The notes beneath the pieces are model-generated. The model was not told where the DNA came from and ran no database searches. It was given only the letters and a program-made list of their open reading frames with translations. From Pseudomonas sp. MPC6 (GTDB lineage: Bacteria > Pseudomonadota > Gammaproteobacteria > Pseudomonadales > Pseudomonadaceae): 64,000 nucleotides of DNA. This document shows positions 1 through 7,978 of the stretch, one piece after another. Location of the stretch: assembly GCF_006094435.1 (NCBI RefSeq), contig NZ_CP034783.1:5421001-5485000 (forward strand). The letters run 5' to 3'. The translations under genes were made by a program, and so were the position numbers. Within the stretch, counting starts at the first letter, position 1; every line of letters begins with the position of its first letter.

Positions 1-37
1 CAGAGGCGCTGGTATCGTGGGGGATTACTGGTAAATT

Positions 38-484
38 TCAGGCTGATCGAATCATGCTTGAGAGAAAGACGGGCCTCAGGTTGGCCAGCGCTTCAATCTT
101 GAAGTCTCGCTGGTGTGAAGTGTGATACACCGCTCCCTTAGCTACTTCCAGCAAGCAAACCTCAGAGCCAGACCTGTCCTCACCTACGGTTACTCTGGTT
201 AACCGCTCCATCTGCCAGCCTCCGGACTTATTCATCCAAGATGGCGTCACAGCCATAATCTCAGTGATAGCTAAATCCGCACCTTGGCTTACCAACATTT
301 TTTGAAGCTGGTGGGTGTCGTCAATCATCACCGCGCACTCGCTGGGTCGACCCTCGTTTTCGACGCTAAGGGTTAGGTGATACCAAGGAGTTCGGAGCAG
401 CCTTGAGACTCCGCGCCAATGGGACACGCCCTCCCCGAACATTCCTGGGACGCCTATCAGGTCGTTGTCTAAGGTTCTGAACAT
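38..484 (-). CDS. Hypothetical protein in island arm
   Basis: A 148-residue soluble protein that I do not recognise; no signal peptide or membrane segment is visible. The ATG at 484 was chosen because GAGGCG lies just upstream; a TTG 12 bases earlier is possible. It lies 54 bases downstream of the DUF6957-like gene on the same strand, so the two are probably co-transcribed. Both sit on the island side of a tRNA-Gly att-like site, which suggests horizontally acquired cargo. The product carries charged stretches (VENEGRPSE, VGEDRSGSE) and a C-terminal DFKIEALANLRPVFLSS. No function can be assigned. Confidence 0.6.
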   Translation of the reverse strand: MFRTLDNDLIGVPGMFGEGVSHWRGVSRLLRTPWYHLTLSVENEGRPSECAVMIDDTHQLQKMLVSQGADLAITEIMAVTPSWMNKSGGWQMERLTRVTVGEDRSGSEVCLLEVAKGAVYHTSHQRDFKIEALANLRPVFLSSMIRSA

Positions 485-538
485 GTGTCGCCTCAAGCTG
501 CTGGAGCACGTCAGTTGCCCAGCAGAACCGGTTGGTAA

Positions 539-934
539 TCAGAAAAGGGAAAATATCGCTTCGATAGAAGCAGACTTACGATGGCCTGGGCCAAGCAAGA
601 CGTAGACCGTGTTGCGTGTTTCGAATAGGTAGCCTTCTTTGAAAGCGGTGCCCATGCTTGAGCGCACCCAATGGCCTGGTTCGAAACGCCGCTGCTCGTC
701 GTGCACAACTTTGTGGGCAAAAAGAAAGATTGGCTGGCAGCCTGCGGCGGTAACTTTCGCTCGCTCTTCGTCGGTGACGATGGCGTCTAGGATGATCCAT
801 TCCTCGACGGCGCAGAGGGGCATCCATTTGTAGCGTTTTCTAGCAGCAGCCATCACGGCTTCGAGACCCAACTCAGAACCCATCAGGCTGACACCGGGAT
901 TGCCCAGCAGGCTGCCGTCCAAAGAGCTTTCCAT
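539..934 (-). CDS. DUF6957-like protein
   Basis: About 131 residues. It shows the pattern I associate with the Pseudomonas family DUF6957: a WIILDAIVTDEER segment, LFAHKVVHD, then EPGHWVRSS, and a C-terminal FETRNTVYVLLGPGHRKS. The function of that family is unknown; members occur scattered in accessory regions. The ATG at 934 is the first in frame near a plausible ribosome site. A TTG about 20 bases upstream, preceded by GAGG, is an alternative start. It is the first gene of a probable two-gene minus-strand unit with the hypothetical gene ending at 38 and is divergent from the XRE regulator at 1063. The family assignment rests on memory of the motif pattern. Confidence 0.6.
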   Translation of the reverse strand: MESSLDGSLLGNPGVSLMGSELGLEAVMAAARKRYKWMPLCAVEEWIILDAIVTDEERAKVTAAGCQPIFLFAHKVVHDEQRRFEPGHWVRSSMGTAFKEGYLFETRNTVYVLLGPGHRKSASIEAIFSLF

Positions 935-1062
935 CAATGCATACCCACTCGGCAATATCCTCAAATTACTAGATTTGCAGCTAAACCGCCACAATCACAA
1001 CTATAGACGTTTGTTTGGCGGCAGGCAAACACGGCATAACTTACGGTTTTTGGGGATCTGTA

Positions 1063-1524
1063 ATGTCGCTCCGCTATTCCTTCGCGGCAGTGCTCCAATT
1101 GCTGCGTATACGGAAAGGGCTATCCCAGGCCGGTATGTCGGGGTGTGTGGATCAGAGAACCGTCAGCAAGGTTGAGCTAGCGAAGAGCTCTGTATCGGTA
1201 GACACAAGTTATGCATTGGCAGCAGCACTTGGGGTGAGCCCCACAACGCTTCTCGCTCTGACGATGGCTTCCTACGATAAAAGCTCGCCACGGGAGACAC
1301 TCCTTGCCTCTCTAGCTGAGATAGAGGCATTGGGTCTGGCCGACGCGCCATTACCTACAGAGCCGCAGACGACAACGCGTTTGAACGTGTCGGATGCAAG
1401 GAAGAGATGGGTGGCTGTTCAGGAGCTGAAAGTAGCCGGCTTTAGCCAAGCCGAGGCTTCGAGGCAGCTGGGGATTCCTGAGTCGACGGTGCGTCGATTG
1501 TGGCGTCAGGAGCATACGGATTAA
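1063..1524 (+). CDS. XRE-type regulator with second C-terminal HTH
   Basis: A 153-residue DNA-binding protein. Residues about 5-60 form a Cro/CI-type helix-turn-helix (LLRIRKGLSQAGMSGCVDQ, then TVSKVE, then YALAAALGVSP). Residues about 115-150 look like a second helix-turn-helix of the Hin/resolvase type (VAGFSQAEASRQLGIPEST, then VRRLWRQ). The ATG at 1063 has GGGGAT upstream; a reading frame extension to 1015 lacks a ribosome site. It is divergent from the DUF6957-like gene and is the last gene before the tRNA-Gly att-like site, so it probably regulates island genes. Its target is unknown. Confidence 0.8.
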   Translation: MSLRYSFAAVLQLLRIRKGLSQAGMSGCVDQRTVSKVELAKSSVSVDTSYALAAALGVSPTTLLALTMASYDKSSPRETLLASLAEIEALGLADAPLPTEPQTTTRLNVSDARKRWVAVQELKVAGFSQAEASRQLGIPESTVRRLWRQEHTD

Positions 1525-1856
1525 GAACGTTTTCCAGGTGGCTTGCCTGCCTCATAGGGCAGCCACCAATTTTGGACAGGCTATTTAAGTAAATATTGGC
1601 GAAGCAGTTCCCTCACAAGGGCCGGAGGGGATGAGATCCCCATTCGCAAAATTTCAAGAACACCTGCGCGTCGTTATCTCCAATTAAGCTGCTCTACTGC
1701 AGCCCAAGGTGACTTCTACCATTACGCACCTAGGTGCGCGTTGATTACTGCATCAGAATTTGAACCGCTGGAGTGTAACGCCAGTAGAATAGCTGCTTCA
1801 GGGCTACTCGAGCCCACCTACACAACTACACAACATAGGTGGCAGGCCCTATTTAA
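1525..1856. other. Gene-free stretch at island end
   Basis: About 330 bases between the XRE gene and the tRNA-Gly 3' end copy. I see no open frame with a ribosome site and no complete tRNA; the 75 bases before 1881 do not contain a GCGGGTG acceptor strand or a matching anticodon arm. A short inverted repeat (GTAGGTGGGCTC-like and GAGCCCACCTAC) occurs near 1808-1820 and could be part of the recombination region. Confidence 0.5.
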
Positions 1857-1881
1857 GGTTCGATTCCCTTCACCCGCTCCA
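1857..1881 (+). mobile_element. att-like copy of tRNA-Gly(CCC) 3' end
   Basis: These 25 bases match the T-arm, acceptor 3' strand and CCA end of a tRNA-Gly(CCC) gene: TTCGATT loop, CACCCGC acceptor strand, T discriminator, CCA. The antisense frame reads ERVKGIEP, a well-known false peptide made by this tRNA's complement. The 5' two thirds of the tRNA are missing here. Islands that integrate into tRNA 3' ends leave such a partial copy at the far end, so the element lies to the left (bases 1-1856 and beyond) and the intact tRNA should lie outside the window. Confidence 0.75.
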
Positions 1882-1933
1882 ATCGAATTTCAGTCTCACG
1901 TCGGTTTTTGACGGGGGATGCAGGTAAAGAAAA

Positions 1934-1959
1934 AACCGGCCTTGATGGCCGGTTTTTTT
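1934..1959 (+). terminator. Rho-independent terminator of the tRNA locus
   Basis: Perfect stem AACCGGCC / GGCCGGTT with a five-base loop followed by seven T residues, about 50 bases after the tRNA-Gly 3' end copy. It is probably the original terminator of the tRNA transcript, left in place on the chromosomal side of the integration site. Confidence 0.8.
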
Positions 1960-2092
1960 GTGTCTGGGGTTTGGTGGGATTGGGCTCATTTTTTACAAGC
2001 AAAGCGACCCCCATTTTCATCGTCCCCTCACCCATTTTCCGCTGGTCGTTGAGCTAGTGTCCGAGGGAGGGAAGCGCCTACCCTTTACTCTG

Positions 2093-2220
2093 TTAACGTT
2101 TTTTTCTCAAATCGCGGATTTAGTATCAAATTTCATCCAGCATTAACATTTTCACAGCTACGAAAATTATCGTTTTCGCATAAGATCGGCCTTCTGTTAG
2201 CGTTTTTATTGCCTCAGTAA
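2093..2220 (+). promoter_or_regulatory. Repeat-containing fic promoter region
   Basis: Four copies of a TTANCGTTTT-like element start at 2093, 2143, 2167 and 2197. The palindrome CGAAAATTATCGTTTTCG (2161-2178) sits among them. The same four elements with exactly the same spacing recur 5,659 bases downstream (7752, 7802, 7826, 7856) in front of a truncated fic copy. Conservation of the elements between diverged copies suggests operator or promoter function for the downstream gene; AAAGGA at 2219-2224 is the ribosome site. Confidence 0.55.
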
Positions 2221-2232
2221 AGGATTTCGTCA

Positions 2233-3777
2233 ATGCAAGTCGGTTTCAAGACCCTCGCGACCCGCTACGCCATCGCATTGGCGCAGCCTCTGCGTGCCGA
2301 GTCGATGATCGGCACGGTTCGCGTCAGCCGCGAAAGTGACGGCCAGGTGGAGAACCGGTATCCACCAAGCTACCGACCTGCAGACGATTTCGCAGGGCAT
2401 TTCGAATTCGGTCTCAAGTACGAAGAAATTCATCTCGAGTTTTTTGCTCGCCTGTTCGCGGTCACAGGCCCGCAGCCTATCGAAGACTGGTGTCGACGGG
2501 AGCCTTTCGGCCAGTACGCCCGTCGCACGGGATTTTTCTACGAATGGCTGACAGGGGAACGTCTGGATGTGCCTGACGTGACCAATGGCCGCTATGTTGA
2601 TGCCGTTTCTCCAACAGATTACCTGACACGTAGTGAGGCACTGCGAACACGGCGTTGGCGTGTCAATAACAACCTCCCGGGGACGGCTGAGTTCTGCCCC
2701 TTGGTTCGTCGTACCCCGTCAGTCCAGGAAGCTTTGCAATTCGATCTGCGCAAGGCATTGGAAGAACTGGATCACGCCTATGGCGCCGACATTCTGATGC
2801 GTACGGCCAGTTGGCTGACGTTCAAGGAATCGCGCGCGAGCTTTCTCATCGAAAAGGAAGCCGACCAGGCGGATCGCATCCAGCGGTTTGCCCATGTCAT
2901 TGCCCAGCACTGCGGTCATATCAAAAACCCGTTGAGCAACGACAGCCTGCAGTCCCTGCAAGCCGGCATTCTGGGGCGTGATGCCATCGGACTGGGCTTG
3001 CGGCGCTCTCCTGTGTTTGTGGGCCAGGCCACAATGCGCGAGGACATCGTGCATTACATTGCCCCTCATTTTGAAGATCTCGCGCAGCTATTGGCAGGGC
3101 TCAACGAGTTTGAAGTCGCAACACGTGGTGCGGAGTCACTGGCACGTGCCGCGGTGCTGGCATTTGGTTTCGTGTATATCCATCCCATGCGCGACGGCAA
3201 TGGCCGGATTCATCGCTTCCTGATCAACGACACCTTGATTCGGGATAAGGCGGTGCCTGACGGCGTGATACTGCCAGTGTCGGCCACCATCACCAGTTCG
3301 ATCGACTTCAGGGCCGGCTACGATCGTACGCTCGAAGCGTTCTCGCGGCCGTTCATGCGACGTTACGCAACGGACTACCGGTTCGGCGAACTCGTGACCT
3401 ACGAGGACGGCACTCCCAGCAACTTCATCTTCGATGAATACGAGGACGCGTGCTTTGCCTGGCGGTATCCCGATCTGACCGAACACGTCCTGTACACCGC
3501 ACGCGTCGTCGAGCACACGATTCGAAAGGAAATGGCGGATGAAGCCCGAGTACTGGTGATTTTTCAGCGAGCGCAGGAGCAGCTGAAAGAGGTACTGGAG
3601 ATGCCAGACCAGGATGCAAACCGCATCATCCGCTCCATCAAGGAGAATGGCTGGACGGTATCTGGCAAGCTAAAGAAAGGGTATCCGCAGCTTGAAGATG
3701 AGGGCACGGCGAAACGCGTCGTCGAGGCCGTGCGTTCCGCGTTTGAGAATCGGGAGATGGGGGCTGGCGAAGAGTGA
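2233..3777 (+). CDS. Fic-domain protein, predicted AMP-transferase
   Basis: A 514-residue protein with a complete Fic active-site motif HPMRDGNGRIHR at residues 317-328 (catalytic His317; Asp, Asn and Arg for nucleotide phosphates). An inhibitory-helix-like motif SFLIEK at 203-208 (Ser203, Glu207) lies N-terminal of it, the arrangement of class II Fic proteins, although the usual final Gly/Asn is Lys here. Fic proteins of this type transfer AMP from ATP to hydroxyl side chains; the target is unknown. The start at 2233 is supported by AAAGGA upstream. A repeat-bearing promoter precedes it, and a diverged copy of the promoter and first 29 codons exists at 7752-7978. It is single-gene, next to a tRNA integration site. 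Confidence 0.9.
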   Translation: MQVGFKTLATRYAIALAQPLRAESMIGTVRVSRESDGQVENRYPPSYRPADDFAGHFEFGLKYEEIHLEFFARLFAVTGPQPIEDWCRREPFGQYARRTGFFYEWLTGERLDVPDVTNGRYVDAVSPTDYLTRSEALRTRRWRVNNNLPGTAEFCPLVRRTPSVQEALQFDLRKALEELDHAYGADILMRTASWLTFKESRASFLIEKEADQADRIQRFAHVIAQHCGHIKNPLSNDSLQSLQAGILGRDAIGLGLRRSPVFVGQATMREDIVHYIAPHFEDLAQLLAGLNEFEVATRGAESLARAAVLAFGFVYIHPMRDGNGRIHRFLINDTLIRDKAVPDGVILPVSATITSSIDFRAGYDRTLEAFSRPFMRRYATDYRFGELVTYEDGTPSNFIFDEYEDACFAWRYPDLTEHVLYTARVVEHTIRKEMADEARVLVIFQRAQEQLKEVLEMPDQDANRIIRSIKENGWTVSGKLKKGYPQLEDEGTAKRVVEAVRSAFENREMGAGEE

Positions 3778-3882
3778 TTTCCGGCGAATCCGGATAAGGT
3801 GCTCTCGAGCCTCCAGCCCTGCCCGCGCTCTTCGACGCGAAGAATCCTCACGCTTCCAGCCGCCGATAAATGCGGGAGCAGA

Positions 3883-5037
3883 TCAGCGCGAAGATGCCGC
3901 CAGATCCTCTTCGACGAAGCGCAGCATCGCCTCCGCCAGTGCCTCCCGCGGATAGGCATTCTGTGTCACCAATAGTGAACCTAGGGTGGAATGCGTTCGG
4001 GCGATCGGCACTGCCAGTGCCCAATGATCGGCGTTGATATAGCCCATCAGTCGGCTGCCGGGCACAACCTGATCGTAGAAGATCACTTGGCTGTCGTTGC
4101 GGGCATCGATGCGCGCCAGCTTGTTGTAACTCGATTTCAGCACGGCCGAGATGTGATCCGGCTGCGGGAAGGTCACGAGCGAATAGTAGTTCAGTTCGGA
4201 CGGCAGCCGGTTCTGCGCCAGCCAGTTCTTGCGCGTTGCGGGTCGAAGGCTGTTGATCGCGCCACCGTCGCCCGAATCGCAGGTCGCACCGGGAAAGTGC
4301 CGCAACAGGTCCGCCTGGTACTGCTCGGCATCGTTGGCCAGCGCCGAGCCGCCGACCGAGCCAGCTGCGCTGATCACTGCCGCCACGCGGCCGCGGACTT
4401 CCGGGTAAGCGACCATCGCTTCGAGGATGTCGGGCGCGCCCTTTGAATAGCCGATGAGGACGAGGCGCGGCGGTCCGGCGTCGGCTGGCATCGCCATGAT
4501 CGCGTCGCGTATTTGCCGAGCGTTCTTTGCGGAGCTCGATAAGGCGTCGACCTTGATCTGCACCAGGTCATATCCGAACTGGCGCAGATGAACCGCTACG
4601 CTGCCCGGCGCTTGCAGCCATTGCTCGAAGCATTCGTAGCCGACGCCGGCCACCACAGCGCCAACCAGACGGCGTTTCGATTGACCGAGATCGACGGGTT
4701 TGCCGGTGCCACCCGGTTCGCTACCGACGCGCGTCAATGCCTCCTCGCAAGGGCGGCTATCGGGCAGGACGCTTGCTCGCGTGTCGAGGATCGAGCAGAA
4801 AATCTCGCGAAAGCGCGCCCGCTGGTCCTTCACGCCGGCCTGCGACGCAGGGACCAGTACCAGCGGCGGGGTGTCCGCCGAGTAGGCAATCAGCGGCGCG
4901 GGTGTGCAGGCGGTGAGCGCATGGCAGCCAGCGATCATCAGCCATGCCATGCCAGCGCTGCACAACAATGGGTGGGTACCGCACAAACGGCCGGCCGAGT
5001 CATCCGGCCTGCCGAACAGGTCACTTGCGGGCATCAT
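3883..5037 (-). CDS. Alpha/beta-hydrolase lipoprotein
   Basis: 384 residues. A lipobox-like LTAC places the acylated Cys at residue 44, after a rather long N-terminal region; AAAGGAGG directly before the ATG pair supports this start. The nucleophile elbow is GYSKG (Ser198), Asp322 (IFYDQVVP) and His338 (NADHWAL) are candidates for the rest of the triad, so it resembles a lipase or esterase of unknown substrate exposed in the envelope. It is the last gene of a three-gene operon and overlaps the preceding LssY_C gene by 17 bases, implying translational coupling. No homologous named enzyme is recognised. Confidence 0.75.
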   Translation of the reverse strand: MMPASDLFGRPDDSAGRLCGTHPLLCSAGMAWLMIAGCHALTACTPAPLIAYSADTPPLVLVPASQAGVKDQRARFREIFCSILDTRASVLPDSRPCEEALTRVGSEPGGTGKPVDLGQSKRRLVGAVVAGVGYECFEQWLQAPGSVAVHLRQFGYDLVQIKVDALSSSAKNARQIRDAIMAMPADAGPPRLVLIGYSKGAPDILEAMVAYPEVRGRVAAVISAAGSVGGSALANDAEQYQADLLRHFPGATCDSGDGGAINSLRPATRKNWLAQNRLPSELNYYSLVTFPQPDHISAVLKSSYNKLARIDARNDSQVIFYDQVVPGSRLMGYINADHWALAVPIARTHSTLGSLLVTQNAYPREALAEAMLRFVEEDLAASSR

Positions 5038-6301
5038 CGACCTCCTTTTGTGCAGGCGAGTCGCGCCGGTCCAGATACGGTTCCCAATCGAGCAGCTTCA
5101 CCTGCGACAGGCTGAGCGGCCGCGTCGCAAAGAACATGACCGCACGCAGACCGTCGCTGAAGTAATGGGCGCCGCTGAACGTCGTTCGCGAGTGTGCCTG
5201 GGACGCGGGACCGACGCCGGTGACGAACCCGAGCTTGTCCAGACCGGCCGAATACATCATGTCCTGGATCAGGAGATTTCTCGCCTCATCGACATCTGCA
5301 TGCAAGACGAGGTTTTGCGAATCGCGCGGTGCAAAGCGTCCGCCGGTCGGTCTTGCGACCTGCGCGAGATAGACGGATTGACCTTCGAAGCGCATTGGCG
5401 TGTTCCACACGCGCACCCAGGTCGCCGGCGCTCCGGCTTGCGATCGCTTGCGAACCACGGCATCGGGCATGCGGCCGAACAGACGTTCGGCCGCATCCGC
5501 GGGGTTCGCGGCACGCCGGTAGCCGCGACGCACAAATGCGGCGGCGATATCGGCGAACTCGCCGACGAGAATGGCATTGATCGGATCGCCGGGCGCCTTG
5601 CCGTTCGCGTCAGTGGCGCAGCAGGGAAGGCGCTCCAACGCGGAACGCAACGCGGCCAGATCGTCATAGTCCTTGATCTCGGAACCATGATGCTGGAACA
5701 AGCCTTCGGCAAACCATTTTTCCCCGGCATCGTCCGGCACCCGCAAGAAAAGGGAGAACGGGATCAGCGTCTTTCTCTGCAGCAGATCGATATTCAGCAG
5801 CCGCGTAACGCGCTCCGGGTTGATGAACAGCACGCCGGCTTTCGTTTCGCCTGGCAGGACGGGATTCTTGAACCCCAGTTGGTCCAAGTGTGCATTGATG
5901 CGTGCGTTCGCGGCCGGGGCGAATATCCCGTGCATGGACCAGGCGACTTCGAGTGGCGAGAAATAGTCGGGATCGGTTCCCGGTCGCAGCAACAAGAGCG
6001 GATCGGCAGTCTGGTTCTGGACTTCGACCCACACGGGCTGCACGCGTGTCTTGTCCAGCTCCACACCCAGCATGCGCTGCCTGTCTTCGGCACTGAGCAC
6101 GGCGGCGCTGACGCGCACCTGATGCCTGGTGGCCGTCTGCGCACGTTCACGCAACTCGGCAGTACTTAAATCGGCGGGTGCCTGCCAGGTCGTACAAGCA
6201 ACGACGAGCGCAAGAATCGCTGCACAACCCAGGGTGCACAAGCAGCGTGTTGCACACCGCAGAGTCCCCCTGGCGGGTGGCGCCGACGGCAAGCGGCTCA
6301 T
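5021..6301 (-). CDS. LssY_C-domain lipoprotein (second copy)
   Basis: 426 residues. The N-terminal hydrophobic segment ends in a lipobox-like VVAC (Cys36), so it is probably an envelope lipoprotein. The C-terminal half carries the LssY C-terminal-domain pattern: GDPINAILVGEF, RRGYRRA, LFGRMPDAVVRKR, RVWNTPMRFEG, VYLAQVAR, HADVDEARNLLIQDM and YFSDGLRAVMFF. The role of this domain is unknown. It is a paralogue of the gene ending at 6298 and overlaps it by four bases (ATGA), and overlaps the hydrolase gene downstream by 17 bases; the three are one operon. Divergence between the two paralogues is large, so the duplication is old. Confidence 0.75.
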   Translation of the reverse strand: MSRLPSAPPARGTLRCATRCLCTLGCAAILALVVACTTWQAPADLSTAELRERAQTATRHQVRVSAAVLSAEDRQRMLGVELDKTRVQPVWVEVQNQTADPLLLLRPGTDPDYFSPLEVAWSMHGIFAPAANARINAHLDQLGFKNPVLPGETKAGVLFINPERVTRLLNIDLLQRKTLIPFSLFLRVPDDAGEKWFAEGLFQHHGSEIKDYDDLAALRSALERLPCCATDANGKAPGDPINAILVGEFADIAAAFVRRGYRRAANPADAAERLFGRMPDAVVRKRSQAGAPATWVRVWNTPMRFEGQSVYLAQVARPTGGRFAPRDSQNLVLHADVDEARNLLIQDMMYSAGLDKLGFVTGVGPASQAHSRTTFSGAHYFSDGLRAVMFFATRPLSLSQVKLLDWEPYLDRRDSPAQKEVDDARK

Positions 6302-7590
6302 GGCTTGACCCGCCCCGGTGATTGTCCGTCATTCTCATAGATGCCCTTCGATAGAAAGAACTCTATTTGCGCCAGGGAGGTGTGCATGGGATCGAATACC
6401 AGGACACAGCGCAGCCCATCCGTGTAGTAAGGATCGGTCGTCAGGTTCTCGCGCGGCGCGCTCTTGGGCGCGGCCCCCACACCCTTCACGAATCCGAACT
6501 TGGCCAGCGTCACCGAATACGCCATATCCTGCGTCAGCGCACTGCGCGCTTCGTCGACATCAGGGTCGATCTTGTGCGTCGTCAGCGTCGCAGTATGCAG
6601 GGTCAACCGGCTGCCGATATCACGGCTGATCTGTCCGATCCACACCTTCTTGCCGTGATATTGCATCGGACTCAGCCACAGCCTCAGATGATTACGCTGG
6701 TGGACGTTGTCACGCGCCTTTTGCAAGGCAAGGTCCTGGGCTCGCCCGAACAGATAGAGATCGCTCACCGGCGCATAGGGATAGCGCTCGCCGGCAAGCG
6801 CCGAATGAACCATTTTCATGATCGCCCCCGACCACTTTTCCTCGGTTCCGCGCCAGCCGCGACGCGCGAATGCGGGGAAGGCATCATCGAGGCCGCCGAC
6901 GATCACCAGGTTCAGCGGATCGCCGTTCCTGGAACCCTCCTCGTTGGTGACGCAGCACGGCAGCGCCTCCAGCGCCGCCTGGAAACTGGCGTCATCGGTG
7001 TAGTTCACAATGTCTTCGGGCGGATAGATGCCCTGCCTGAACACTTCGCTGATGTGGTAATCGGTGCGCAGGCCCGGCACGATGGCCAGGACAGAGAAAT
7101 GCCTCGACCGCCCGTCTGCCACCAGATCGAGGTTAACGAACTTGAACCCCTCGTCGAGATGGGTCAACACGAAGCCCGAGGTTGTCGCGCCAGGTGCGAC
7201 AGGGTTGCGGAAGGCCAGCCGACGGAAGTGCCGGTCGAGCGCCGTCCGCTCGTCCTGCGTGCCCCCCGGGAAAAATGCTTCGGCCGCCTCGGATGCAGGG
7301 AAGAAATTTGGATCGAGGCCCGGCGAAAGCAGATAGTAGGCGCGGTCTTCCCGGTTTTTGACTTCGACCCAGACTGGCTGTATCGATTTATTCGCCAGGG
7401 GCACGCCGTAGACCACTTCGCTTTCTGCGGCCGACAATACGGCGGTCGACACCCCCAGGCCGCCATCGCTGCGCGTCACCGCGCGGCTTTTGTAGTCAAG
7501 GCTCGTCGTTGACTGAGGCTGGGAGGCGCAGCCGACGAGCGCGGCTGCGATGGCCATTGCTGCGAGCGCGTGTCTCACCATGCGATGCAT
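6298..7590 (-). CDS. LssY_C-domain lipoprotein (first gene of operon)
   Basis: 430 residues with a short signal sequence and lipobox ALVGC (Cys21). The C-terminal half has the LssY_C pattern: NGDPLNLVIVGGLDDAF, RRGWRG, YLFGRAQDLALQKARD, HLRLWLSPMQYHGKKVWIG, ISRDIGSRL, DPDVDEARSALTQDM and YYTDGLRCVLVF. In LssY proteins this domain is C-terminal to a membrane phosphatase-type region; here it stands alone behind a lipid anchor. It is the promoter-proximal gene of a three-gene operon with a second LssY_C lipoprotein and a hydrolase lipoprotein, which suggests a jointly acting outer-membrane or periplasmic complex. Confidence 0.78.
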   Translation of the reverse strand: MHRMVRHALAAMAIAAALVGCASQPQSTTSLDYKSRAVTRSDGGLGVSTAVLSAAESEVVYGVPLANKSIQPVWVEVKNREDRAYYLLSPGLDPNFFPASEAAEAFFPGGTQDERTALDRHFRRLAFRNPVAPGATTSGFVLTHLDEGFKFVNLDLVADGRSRHFSVLAIVPGLRTDYHISEVFRQGIYPPEDIVNYTDDASFQAALEALPCCVTNEEGSRNGDPLNLVIVGGLDDAFPAFARRGWRGTEEKWSGAIMKMVHSALAGERYPYAPVSDLYLFGRAQDLALQKARDNVHQRNHLRLWLSPMQYHGKKVWIGQISRDIGSRLTLHTATLTTHKIDPDVDEARSALTQDMAYSVTLAKFGFVKGVGAAPKSAPRENLTTDPYYTDGLRCVLVFDPMHTSLAQIEFFLSKGIYENDGQSPGRVKP

Positions 7591-7751
7591 CGCGTAACCT
7601 CATCAACTGAGCTTCGCTGCCCTGCCTGGGTAATCCGTGGCGACTGCGCACATCGGTTTCCATGTCTCAGCCTTTCATTATGAACCGCCCCGGGAATTGC
7701 GCAGGTTTTTTGTATCTGTAGCAGGGACGCTGTCATCTACGCTGAAATTTG

Positions 7752-7891
7752 TTAGCGTTTTTTTCACATATCACGGATTCAGTATCAAATTTCATCCAGC
7801 ATTAGCGTTTTCACACCGACGAAAATTATCGTTTTCGCATAAAACTGCTGTTCTGTTAGCGTTTTTCTTGCCCCAGTAAAGGATTTCGTCA
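7752..7891 (+). promoter_or_regulatory. Second copy of the fic promoter
   Basis: This stretch aligns without gaps to 2093-2232 at a fixed offset of 5,659 bases and roughly 85 percent identity by eye. All four TTANCGTTTT-like elements, the palindrome CGAAAATTATCGTTTTCG (7820-7837) and the ribosome site AGTAAAGGATTTCGTCA are kept. It precedes only a truncated fic remnant, so it may drive nothing now. It is divergent from the LssY_C operon that starts at 7590. Confidence 0.65.
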
Positions 7892-7978
7892 ATGCAAGTC
7901 GGTTTCAGGCACCTTGCAAACCGTTACGACATCGCACTGGCACAACCTCTGCGCGTCGAGTCAATGATTGGCACTGTT
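7892..7978 (+). pseudogene. 5' remnant of a second fic gene
   Basis: The first 29 codons match the fic gene at 2233 (MQVGF, then ALAQPLR, then ESMIGTV). Many differences are at third codon positions, and there are no indels, so this copy seems to have evolved as a coding gene before truncation. After codon 29 similarity stops; the frame continues into unrelated sequence and ends at a TGA at 8033-8035. It is too short to encode the Fic domain. Confidence 0.7.

Noticed and set aside
1853..2035. Minus-strand frame ending RLERVKGIEP
   Set aside because: This is the well-known false peptide read from the complement of a tRNA-Gly(CCC) 3' end; it is evidence for the att copy, not a gene.
4904..6169. 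Long plus-strand frame opposite the LssY_C genes
   Set aside because: Antisense shadow; the minus strand has lipoboxes, family motifs and coupled overlaps.
7637..7879. An 80-residue plus-strand frame across the second fic promoter
   Set aside because: It is out of frame with the fic remnant and runs through the conserved repeats of a promoter region.
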